A DNA stretch of 11,975 nucleotides, taken from NCBI GenBank assembly GCA_017860085.1, contig JAFNAJ010000040.1, forward strand, positions 1 through 11,975. Direction: 5' to 3'. The notes beneath the pieces were generated by a model, which saw only the letters and a list, made by a program, of their open reading frames with translations, was not told the origin of the DNA and made no database searches. Position numbers and translations under genes: made by a program. Positions 1 to 5,784 of the stretch are shown one piece after another; position 1 is the stretch's first letter, and every line of letters starts with the position of its first letter. The DNA is from Acidobacteriota bacterium (GTDB taxonomy: Bacteria; Acidobacteriota; Vicinamibacteria; Vicinamibacterales; JAFNAJ01).

Positions 1-119
1 ACGATACCACAGCGCCGGCAGGCCGGCCGGAGTGTGCGGCGGCGAGCGGAGCGCCGCGATCCGTGTTCAGCTAGGGCATTCGCCTCCGAGCCGGCCCAAC
101 AGGGCGTCCACAGGGGACA

Positions 120-132
120 TTTCGGCCTGAAA
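120..132. repeat. short inverted repeat beside dif, half resembling parS
   Basis: TTTC and GAAA arms surround a five-base centre (GGCCT), and the right side reads GAAACA. The canonical ParB site parS has TTTC and GAAACA separated by four bases, so this copy has one extra central base and a different core. It lies six bases left of the dif-like site. It could be a degenerate ParB target for the neighbouring partition operon or simply chance. Confidence 0.25.
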
Positions 133-138
133 CAAACA

Positions 139-166
139 GAGTCCGATAATACATCTTATGTAAACT
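139..166 (+). other. dif: dif-like XerC/XerD recombination site
   Basis: The 28-bp site has the organisation of a chromosomal dif: an 11-bp left arm GAGTCCGATAA (XerC side, 139-149), a 6-bp centre TACATC (150-155) and an 11-bp right arm TTATGTAAACT (XerD side, 156-166). Compared from memory with the Bacillus subtilis dif, the right arm is identical over all 11 bases and the whole site matches at about 21 of 28 positions. The ATAA/TTAT inner ends facing the centre are the hallmark of Xer sites. The site sits in an AT-rich island in GC-rich DNA. Xer recombinases act on dif to resolve chromosome dimers at division, with FtsK activating XerD. It could instead be a plasmid-type or integrated-element attachment site, because dif is also used by some mobile elements. 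Confidence 0.8.
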
Positions 167-190
167 TATAAACCAGCTGACAGCCCAGGG

Positions 191-198
191 CCCTTCCC
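191..198 (-). other. KOPS-like octamer pointing toward dif
   Basis: Minus-strand GGGAAGGG matches the enterobacterial FtsK-orienting consensus GGGNAGGG and reads leftward, toward the dif-like site 24 bp away. The motif recognised by FtsK in this organism is unknown, and octamers of this composition arise by chance in GC-rich DNA, so this is only suggestive. Confidence 0.3.
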
Positions 199-412
199 TT
201 CGGGTGACGTGGCTTGGGCCAGCCTCGGAGACGCCAAGGCGCAGGAGAACTGACGTTCTGCCCGGTTCCGGTGCTGAGCCTGCGGAATCTGGACTCGTTC
301 AGCGAGAGACCAACGAACTCCCCGGCTCGGTCCTCTGGTCCCGACTGACCAAGGAAGTCAGGATGCAGAACTGAAAGAGCCTGGAGCTAGCGGCGACAAT
401 GGTGCCGGCGCG

Positions 413-1234
413 TCAATCTGCGGCCCGCAACTCGTCGAGAATGGACTCGAGCGCGGAGATGATCTCCTCCCGCTCGACCTTTGCTTTCGTGAATCGCAAC
501 TGCAGCCGAAACGCCCTCGACGGCGCTTTGTAGTGAAACGAGAACGCCCTGGGCCGGCCAGGCTTCGGCGCACTTGAGGCCTTGCGGAGTTGATCACGCG
601 TCACGCCGTCGCCACGGCTGATGCGTTCGACGAGCGCAAGCATTTTCTGATGGTCTTGCTGCCTAACTATCTGTAAAAGCAATGACTTGGAGGTAATGTC
701 GGCGAGCCGACAGAGATTCTTGACATCCTCCGGCATCTGGTGGAGCGACAACGACTCGGTTATCGATACCCGCGACTTCCCCAGTCGCTTCGCCAGCTGC
801 TCGTGGGTATAGTCGCAACGCTCGACAAGGCCGCTCAGCGCCTCCGCCTCCTCAAAAGCCGTCAGGTCCTTTCGCTGGAGGTTCTCGACGAGCGCCAACT
901 CCAGGATCTCCGTGTCGTCGGCTTCCCGAATCACGACGGGCAGTTCCTTGAGGCCGACCTGCACCGCCGCCTGGTATCGGCGTTCCCCCGCAACGATCTG
1001 GAATCGGGCTCCTCGCTGTCGGACGATGATGGGCTCGATGATGCCTTTTTCGGCGATCGAGGCCATGAGTTCCGAAAGGTCGCCCATCACCTGCCGTGGC
1101 TGGTCTGGGTTTGGCTCGATGGCTTCGATGGGCACGACCCGCCCGATTGGGCTGCCGGCTGAGGCGGCCAGGGCCTCCACGTAGTGCGCGTCGTGGCGCA
1201 TCTTGACGGTCTGCGGCAAGCCTCGCTTAGGCAC
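413..1234 (-). CDS. parB: ParB/Spo0J-family partition protein
   Basis: This 273-residue DNA-binding CTPase clamp loads at parS sites and is moved by ParA to segregate DNA. ParB boxes are present in order: NPDQPR (42-47), GERRYQAA (83-90, CTP binding) and ENLQRKDL (117-124). A helix-turn-helix follows (about 141-165, YTHEQLAKRLGKSR), then a basic linker with GRPR and a C-terminal dimerisation region (about 231-270). The start is GTG, chosen because a very strong Shine-Dalgarno sequence precedes it and it overlaps the end of parA by 8 bp, implying translational coupling. The N-terminus (MPKRGLPQTVKMRHDAHYVEAL) differs from the usual KRGLGRGLDAL start of origin-linked ParB proteins, hinting at a separate subfamily. 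The gene ends about 250 bp from a dif-like site. Family assignment is secure; target site and cellular role are not. Confidence 0.95.
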   Translation of the reverse strand: MPKRGLPQTVKMRHDAHYVEALAASAGSPIGRVVPIEAIEPNPDQPRQVMGDLSELMASIAEKGIIEPIIVRQRGARFQIVAGERRYQAAVQVGLKELPVVIREADDTEILELALVENLQRKDLTAFEEAEALSGLVERCDYTHEQLAKRLGKSRVSITESLSLHQMPEDVKNLCRLADITSKSLLLQIVRQQDHQKMLALVERISRGDGVTRDQLRKASSAPKPGRPRAFSFHYKAPSRAFRLQLRFTKAKVEREEIISALESILDELRAAD

Positions 1235-1982
1235 GGTCGATCACCTCCTCGCACAGACGGTAGTACTCGGCCGCCCCGGACGAGTCGGGGGCAAACGTGA
1301 AGATCGACTCCTTGTAGGCCGGGCTCTCCTCGAGTCGCACGCTCTTCGTGATGATCGTCTCGAAAACCTTCTGGCCAAAGACGCGGTGAATCTGAGCCTT
1401 GATGTCTCGCCCAAGGGCGGTCCGGCGGTCGTGCATCGTGATGAGGACGCCCACGATCTTCAGGCCCGGGTTCGCTCGGAGCCTGACCTTCTCCACGGTC
1501 TCGAGCAGGTCGTCGGTCCCTTCGAGCGCAAAGTAGGACGACTGAATCGGAATCAGGAGATGGGTGGCAGCCACCAGGGCGTTGACCGTCAGCAGCCCCA
1601 GGGTCGGAGGGCAGTCGATGACCACGTGCGCGTACTCGGCGCGGACAGAGTCCAGGCGGTCCTTCAGACGAAAATGCGCATCGAGCTCCCCCACCAGCTT
1701 CGCCTCGAGCTTCGCAAGCGAGATGCGCGAAGGGGCGATCCAGAGGTTCGGCTGCCGCGACGGTACGATGACGCCTCGCAGGCCGCAGGCTTCGTCGGTC
1801 AACGCGTCGAACATGTTGCGCTCGACACCGTGGACGTCCACGAACGACATCGTCGTGTTGGCCTGTGGATCGAGGTCGATGACGAGCGTCTTCCGCTCGC
1901 GCATCGCGAGGGCGGCAGCGAGGTTGATGGCCGTGGTCGTCTTGCCCACGCCACCCTTCTGATTAGCGATTGCGAGAATCAT
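1227..1982 (-). CDS. parA: ParA/Soj-family partition ATPase
   Basis: This 251-residue Walker-type ATPase forms ATP-dependent dimers on the nucleoid, and ParB stimulates its hydrolysis, driving DNA segregation. The deviant Walker A motif KGGVGKTTT is at 9-17, the A' motif DLDPQ at 36-40 and the Walker B VVIDCPP at 120-126. The C-terminus has the Soj-like helix with EYYRLCEEV. The length matches chromosomal Soj, and there is no N-terminal helix-turn-helix as in larger plasmid ParA proteins. ATG at 1980-1982 is the only start that preserves the family's N-terminal strand. No good ribosome binding site precedes it; an inverted repeat lies directly upstream instead. A near-consensus promoter lies at 2009-2037. 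It overlaps parB by 8 bp. It could be the genome's main Soj or a second paralogue; the dif-proximal position favours the latter. Confidence 0.95.
   Translation of the reverse strand: MILAIANQKGGVGKTTTAINLAAALAMRERKTLVIDLDPQANTTMSFVDVHGVERNMFDALTDEACGLRGVIVPSRQPNLWIAPSRISLAKLEAKLVGELDAHFRLKDRLDSVRAEYAHVVIDCPPTLGLLTVNALVAATHLLIPIQSSYFALEGTDDLLETVEKVRLRANPGLKIVGVLITMHDRRTALGRDIKAQIHRVFGQKVFETIITKSVRLEESPAYKESIFTFAPDSSGAAEYYRLCEEVIDRA
1239..1249 (-). promoter_or_regulatory. extended Shine-Dalgarno of parB inside parA
   Basis: Minus-strand AGGAGGTGATC, four bases before the parB GTG, is complementary to 11 consecutive bases of the usual 16S rRNA 3' tail. It lies within the last parA codons (Glu-Glu-Val-Ile). 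It fixes the parB start and suggests ribosomes finishing parA reinitiate efficiently on parB. Confidence 0.8.
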
Positions 1983-2006
1983 GCGGCACGGCAGGGAGCG
2001 TGCCGC
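1983..2006. repeat. 8-bp inverted repeat abutting parA start
   Basis: GCGGCACG (1983-1990) and CGTGCCGC (1999-2006) form a perfect 8-bp dyad with an 8-base spacer, ending at the base next to the parA ATG. Transcription from the promoter at 2009-2037 should begin near 2002, inside the dyad, so the full hairpin would not be present in the RNA. A DNA operator straddling +1 therefore fits better than an RNA hairpin. The binding protein is unknown; autoregulation by ParA or ParB is plausible. Confidence 0.6.
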
Positions 2007-2008
2007 CG

Positions 2009-2037
2009 ATTCTAGGAACCCGTCACGCGGGTGTCAA
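2009..2037 (-). promoter_or_regulatory. predicted sigma70-type promoter for parAB
   Basis: On the minus strand TTGACA (2032-2037) is followed after exactly 17 bases by TAGAAT (2009-2014). This is a perfect -35 and a five-of-six -10 with optimal spacing, placed 27 bases before the parA start codon. It shows parAB can be transcribed independently of the upstream recN-miaB-DUF151 genes. Confidence 0.75.
2018..2032. repeat. inverted repeat inside parAB promoter spacer
   Basis: ACCCG (2018-2022) and CGGGT (2028-2032) form a 5-bp dyad around a 5-base centre between the -10 and -35 elements, touching the -35. This is a typical repressor-operator position. No T-run follows on either strand, so it is unlikely to be a terminator for the upstream gene. 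Confidence 0.4.
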
Positions 2038-2072
2038 GGAATTGGCCGATTTGGGAGCGTTTTTGCGAGTCG

Positions 2073-2558
2073 CTACATCTTGTACTTGCCCAAGTCCTCG
2101 GGGTCGAGGCTTTCGAGCCACTTCTGCAGCCGGTCCTCGTCGCCCTTGTCGGGCGAGATGTCGAGCGACTTGGCCTGCTCGAGGACGGCCTCCTCCACCA
2201 GGATCGGCGCCGTGGTCCTCAGGGCGAGGTTGATGGCGTCGCTCGGCCTGGCGTCGATCAACACGGTCTCTCCGGCGACGTTCAGGACAATCACGGCGTA
2301 GAACGTGCTGTCCTTGAGGTCGGTGACGACGATCCGTTCAACCTGTCCTTTGAGGTCGGCGATCACGTTGCGAAGCAGGTCGTGTGTCATCGGTCTGGGG
2401 GTTGTCACGTTCTCGATCTGCATGGCAATCGCGTTGGCCTCGAACACGCCAACCCAGATAGGCAGCACCCGTTGGCCTGCGTCGTCCCGCAGGAGCACGA
2501 TCGGGTTGTTGGTCACCGGGTCGACCATCAGGCCCTTGATTGTCATCTCAATCTGCAT
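2073..2558 (-). CDS. DUF151 / bifunctional nuclease (BFN) domain protein
   Basis: This 161-residue protein consists almost entirely of a DUF151 (bifunctional nuclease) domain, about residues 1-130. Characteristic segments are LPIWVG (32-37), RPMTHDLL (55-62) and the IDARPSDAINLALR block (91-104). The acidic C-terminal tail ends LDPEDLGKYKM. Some plant and bacterial members have been reported to degrade RNA and DNA, but the biological role in bacteria is poorly defined. The start at 2558 was chosen because AAGGA lies just upstream and the family N-terminus (MQIEMTIKGL) begins here. The frame stays open further upstream, but that extension would overlap miaB and has no family resemblance. It lies 28 bp after miaB and is probably co-transcribed with recN and miaB; no terminator is seen after it. 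Confidence 0.9.
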   Translation of the reverse strand: MQIEMTIKGLMVDPVTNNPIVLLRDDAGQRVLPIWVGVFEANAIAMQIENVTTPRPMTHDLLRNVIADLKGQVERIVVTDLKDSTFYAVIVLNVAGETVLIDARPSDAINLALRTTAPILVEEAVLEQAKSLDISPDKGDEDRLQKWLESLDPEDLGKYKM

Positions 2559-2586
2559 GGTGGTTCCTTGCCCCTGTTCTGGCCGC

Positions 2587-3975
2587 CTAACGGCCCGCCG
2601 CCCCGCTATGCAGGCGCGTGTCCCCGGTGCGGAGAGGGACCCCCTCGACCGATACGGGCCTCCCCGACAGGCTGTTGGGACCCGCGCGCTCGACGCGCAC
2701 GTCGATGAACCGGCCAATCCAGTCGGGCGGGCCCGGGAAGTTGACGACGACGTTGCTGCCGGTCCGGCCCGCGAGCTCGTCGGCTCGCCTTCGGCTGACC
2801 GAATCGGCCAGCACCGAGACCGTTGAGCCGATCACCGCCTGGTGCAGCGTCAGCTGAATGTCTTTCTGTGTGTCCTGCAACACGATGATCCGGCGGGTCT
2901 TTTCTGGCTCCGGCACGTCGTCTGGCAACCGCTTCGCCGCGAGCGTGTGGGGTCGCGGAGAGTACTTGAAGGAGAACATGCTCGTGTAGCGGACCCGACG
3001 CACCAGCGAGAGCGAGTCCTCGAAGTCCTCGGCGGACTCGCCAGGAAAGCCAACAATCATATCGGTCGACAGCGCGATCGACGGCATGGCCGCTCGGAGG
3101 GCGTCAACGAGGTCGAGGTACTGCTCGCGGGTGTGTCGTCGACGCATCCTCGCGAGGACCCGGTTCGAGCCCGACTGCAGCGGCAGGTGAAGGTGGCGGC
3201 ACACTCTCGGCAGGACGCGCATCGCCTCGATCATCCGCGGCGTCACGTGGCGCGGGTGGGGGCTGGCGAAACGGATGCGCTCCACGCCCGGGACCTCGTG
3301 GACGGCCTCGAGGAGGCCCGCGAAATCGGTTCCTGGTCGGTCTGGCGCCACGTAGTGGTTGACGATCTGCCCCAGCAGGTGGACCTCTCGCCGCCCGCCC
3401 TGGACGGCGTGGCTCACCTCGGCCACGATGTCGGCCAGCGGCCGCATGCGCTCGTGCCCGCGGGTGTAAGGGACCACGCAGTAGCTGCAATAGTCATTGC
3501 ACCCCTCGATGACCGTGACGTAGGCCTTGACTGGGTCGCTCCGGCGGACGACGCCAAGTGGGAACGACACGTCCTCGTATGGGTTGATGTCGACCGCCTG
3601 GGACGAGCCGACGCCCTGCTCGACGTCGGCCAGCAGATCGGGCAGCCGCTTGAGGGCCTGGGTTCCCACCACGATGTCGACGCCCGGGTGCCGTTTGGCC
3701 AGGGATTCACCTTCCTGCTGCGCGACGCAGCCGGTGACGGCCACGACGGGTTTTGAACGGCCGTCGTCCTGGGCCGCAGAGAGTTCGGCGAGCCTGGCGT
3801 AGAGCTTGTCTTCCGCGCGTTCACGCACGCTGCAGGTGTGGACCACCACGACATCGGGCCCGGCGTCCTCGGTCGCGGGCACGTAGCCGGCGTGTTCGAG
3901 CAGGCCTGCCATGCGCTCGGAGTCGTGGACGTTCATCTGGCACCCGAACGTCTCGATCAGGTATCGCTTAGCCAC
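2587..3975 (-). CDS. miaB: tRNA-2-methylthio-N6-dimethylallyladenosine synthase MiaB
   Basis: This radical-SAM iron-sulfur enzyme adds a methylthio group to i6A37 of tRNAs reading UNN codons. Its 462 residues carry the three expected regions. The N-terminal MTTase domain has Cys12, Cys48 and Cys83 as ligands of the auxiliary cluster. The radical SAM motif CNDYCSYC has Cys159, Cys163 and Cys166. A C-terminal TRAM RNA-binding domain occupies about 379-445. The conserved block HLHLPLQSGSN is intact. The family resemblance is to MiaB rather than MtaB or RimO (GCQMN start, IEGCNDYC), though the related methylthiotransferases are similar. The start is GTG, overlapping the recN stop by 8 bp with only a weak Shine-Dalgarno, which suggests coupling to recN. 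The adjacent DUF151 gene follows 28 bp later. Confidence 0.93.
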   Translation of the reverse strand: MAKRYLIETFGCQMNVHDSERMAGLLEHAGYVPATEDAGPDVVVVHTCSVRERAEDKLYARLAELSAAQDDGRSKPVVAVTGCVAQQEGESLAKRHPGVDIVVGTQALKRLPDLLADVEQGVGSSQAVDINPYEDVSFPLGVVRRSDPVKAYVTVIEGCNDYCSYCVVPYTRGHERMRPLADIVAEVSHAVQGGRREVHLLGQIVNHYVAPDRPGTDFAGLLEAVHEVPGVERIRFASPHPRHVTPRMIEAMRVLPRVCRHLHLPLQSGSNRVLARMRRRHTREQYLDLVDALRAAMPSIALSTDMIVGFPGESAEDFEDSLSLVRRVRYTSMFSFKYSPRPHTLAAKRLPDDVPEPEKTRRIIVLQDTQKDIQLTLHQAVIGSTVSVLADSVSRRRADELAGRTGSNVVVNFPGPPDWIGRFIDVRVERAGPNSLSGRPVSVEGVPLRTGDTRLHSGAAGR

Positions 3976-5659
3976 TGCGCCGGCCTTTCGCTTTCGCCCT
4001 TTCGCTTTCGCCTTTTGCCTTATCTTCGCTTTCGCTTCGTCGTGTCAACATCTCCCGGGCGCTCTGTCGCACGCGGTCGGTCACGTCGGCGCCCCCGATC
4101 ATGCGGGCCAGCTCCTCGACCCGGGCTTCGGCGGCTACGGGTCCCATGGCGGTGACGGTGCGTCCGTTCCTGACCGTCTTGGACACGCAGAAGTGGACGT
4201 GGCCGTGCGCCGCCACCTGAGGCAAGTGGGTGATGCACAGCACCTGGACGCGTTCACCGAGCCCCCGCAGCCGTTGCCCGACCACGTCCGCGGTCCGTCC
4301 GCCGATCCCGGCGTCGATCTCGTCGAAGATGAGCGTCTTGCCTGGCGCGTCGATCGATGCGAGTGTCTTGAGGGCGAGCGTCACCCGCGAGAGCTCGCCT
4401 CCCGAGGCGATTCGCGCCAGGGGCCTGGGCTCCTCGCCCGGATTGGCCGACAGGAGCAGTTCGGCCGTGTCGACGCCGGAGGCGGCCCACCGCCCCTCCC
4501 CTTCCCCACTGCCTGCAAACCGGAACTCGCACACCGCGTGCTCCATCGCGAGCTCAGCCAGGTTGCGAGTCAGCGCGCGCGTGAACCCCGCCGCCTCCCG
4601 TCGCCGTTGGGCCGAGAGCTCGCGTGCGACGTCCAGATAGGCCGCACGGGCCGTGGCGAGCCGCGCCTCGAGCTCGGCCACCCGCTCAGCCGACGCCGAA
4701 AGGGCGTCGATGTCGGCGACGACGGAGTTCCGGCGGGACAGGACGTCTTCCAGCCGTGGCCCGTACCGTTTCTTCAGGCGTTGCAGGGCGGCAAGTCGTT
4801 CTTCGACCTGCTGCAGTCGCTCGGGCGAGGCGTCGAGGTCGCCAGCGTAGCCCCGCAGGTAGTGCGCCAAGTCCGTCAGCGGCAGCTGCACGGGATCGCG
4901 CTGGGCGAGGAATGGCGCGAACCGCGGATCGAGCGATGCCAGCTCGTCGAGCTTGCGCCACACGACCGCCAGGCGAGCCAGCGCCGCGGCGTCGCCCTCG
5001 TACAGGGCGTCGTAGGCCTCGCTGGCGAGCCGCATCACGCGGTCCGCATTGGCGAGCACCTGGCGCTCAGCCTCGAGCAGTTCGTCCTCGCCCAGTTTCG
5101 GGCCGATGCGCTCAATCTCCCCCAACTGGAACCGCAACAGGTCGAGACGTGCGGTGCGCTCCCGGTCGTCGAGTTGCGACGACTCGAGGTTGGTCCTGGC
5201 CCGCTGCATGTCGTCGAACGCGGAGGAGACCTGCAGCCGGAGCGCTTCCAGGCCGGCGTAGCGATCGAGCAGGGCCAGATGAGCCGTGGTCGCGAGCAGT
5301 TCCTGATGCTCGTGCTGTCCGTGAAGGTCGATCAGGGGACCCGTGACATCGCGGAGGGCGCCGGACGCCACCAACGCGCCGTCGACGAACGCGCGGCTCC
5401 GCCCCGAGGCTGAGACCTCGCGGCGGACGATGACCTCGCGGCCATCGGGGGTTTCGAGCACCGCCTGGATGCGGGCGTGGTCCTCCCCTGTCCGCACGAG
5501 GTCGGCCGACGCGCGGCCGCCGAGGAGCAACTCCACGGCCTCGACCACGATCGACTTGCCGGCCCCCGTCTCGCCGGTGACGACGTTGAGGCCGGGGGCA
5601 AACTCGACCTCGAGGGCGTCGATGACGGCCAGGCGCTCGATGCTCAAGAAACGCAGCAT
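3968..5659 (-). CDS. recN: DNA repair protein RecN
   Basis: RecN is an SMC-like ATPase recruited early to double-strand breaks, holding DNA ends for RecA-dependent repair. The 563 residues show Walker A GETGAGKS (29-36), a DLHGQHEHQ segment (111-119) and a central coiled-coil region (about 145-350). The signature IASGGELSR follows (417-425), then Walker B TLIFDEID (442-449) and the H-loop ITHLPQ (476-481). Length is normal for the family. The tail (about 541-563) is a Lys/Glu/Arg-rich low-complexity run encoded by a tandem repeat, not a conserved part of RecN. The ATG start fits the family N-terminus, but no strong ribosome binding site is seen. It is first in a likely operon with miaB and the DUF151 gene, divergent from tolQ. 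No clear LexA box was recognised upstream. Confidence 0.95.
   Translation of the reverse strand: MLRFLSIERLAVIDALEVEFAPGLNVVTGETGAGKSIVVEAVELLLGGRASADLVRTGEDHARIQAVLETPDGREVIVRREVSASGRSRAFVDGALVASGALRDVTGPLIDLHGQHEHQELLATTAHLALLDRYAGLEALRLQVSSAFDDMQRARTNLESSQLDDRERTARLDLLRFQLGEIERIGPKLGEDELLEAERQVLANADRVMRLASEAYDALYEGDAAALARLAVVWRKLDELASLDPRFAPFLAQRDPVQLPLTDLAHYLRGYAGDLDASPERLQQVEERLAALQRLKKRYGPRLEDVLSRRNSVVADIDALSASAERVAELEARLATARAAYLDVARELSAQRRREAAGFTRALTRNLAELAMEHAVCEFRFAGSGEGEGRWAASGVDTAELLLSANPGEEPRPLARIASGGELSRVTLALKTLASIDAPGKTLIFDEIDAGIGGRTADVVGQRLRGLGERVQVLCITHLPQVAAHGHVHFCVSKTVRNGRTVTAMGPVAAEARVEELARMIGGADVTDRVRQSAREMLTRRSESEDKAKGESERAKAKGRRSG
3985..4012. repeat. 14-bp tandem repeat in recN 3' end
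   Basis: CTTTCGCTTTCGCC occurs twice in exact tandem (3985-3998, 3999-4012), built from a smaller CTTTCGC unit. Degenerate related units (TTCGCTTTCGCTTCG) follow near 4024-4038. Because 14 is not a multiple of three, gain or loss of one unit would shift the recN frame and change where it meets miaB, so the tail is potentially slippage-prone. Confidence 0.8.
4494..4506 (-). other. two overlapping KOPS-like octamers inside recN
   Basis: Minus-strand GGGGAGGG (4494-4501) and GGGAAGGG (4499-4506) both match GGGNAGGG and read leftward toward the dif-like site. With the copy at 191-198 these are the only matches I found by eye, and none was found in the opposite orientation. They also fit the local C-rich coding sequence, so function is uncertain. 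Confidence 0.25.
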
Positions 5660-5712
5660 GGGCGTGGTCCGCGACGCAGGTTGATCGCGGGAAAGTCCAT
5701 GCTATCAGGTTT

Positions 5713-5741
5713 TTGACAGCCCGGAGTGCGCGTGCTAGTGT
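5713..5741 (+). promoter_or_regulatory. predicted promoter of the tol-pal operon
   Basis: TTGACA (5713-5718) is followed after 17 bases by TAGTGT (5736-5741). The -35 is perfect and the -10 keeps the key TA and final T. A small dyad GCTA-GTGT-TAGC (5734-5745) overlaps the -10, with imperfect GTGC/GCAC arms outside it, and could be an operator. Predicted transcription starts near 5748, giving a leader of roughly 45 bases before tolQ. Confidence 0.65.
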
Positions 5742-5784
5742 TAGCGCACCGCGCCCTCCCAGCGGCGCATCCTACAATCAATCT

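Larger units (their letters stand above)
1..412. other. intergenic region with dif-like site, no convincing gene
   Basis: No complete open reading frame with a start, ribosome binding site and recognisable protein is visible here. Two plus-strand frames are open from the left edge, one to a TAA near 168 and one to a TGA near 130. Neither translation resembles a protein family, so a gene tail entering from the left cannot be excluded or supported. The stretch 131-172 is markedly AT-rich against its surroundings and holds the dif-like site. Between 183 and 362 there are short inverted repeats: GGCCC at 189-193 pairs with GGGCC at 216-220 around a CC-TTCG-GG tetraloop motif, and CTGAC at 345-349 pairs with GTCAG at 357-361. 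They may belong to an RNA, but no known RNA family was recognised. Confidence 0.6.

Noticed and set aside
1..168. Open frames entering from the left edge on the plus strand
   Set aside because: More than one frame is open over the GC-rich first 130 bases, none gives a recognisable protein, and the longest runs straight through the AT-rich dif-like site, so a gene tail is not supported.
345..361. CTGAC/GTCAG hairpin as a terminator for parB
   Set aside because: The stem is only 5 bp and no T-run follows in the direction of parB transcription.
740..2015. Long plus-strand open frames opposite parB and parA
   Set aside because: They are antisense shadows produced by high GC content. The minus-strand frames carry all conserved ParA and ParB motifs and good initiation signals.
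2559..2717. N-terminal extension of the DUF151 gene to 2717
   Set aside because: The extension overlaps the 3' end of miaB, has Ser/Arg/Ala-rich out-of-frame character, and a ribosome binding site plus family N-terminus mark the start at 2558.
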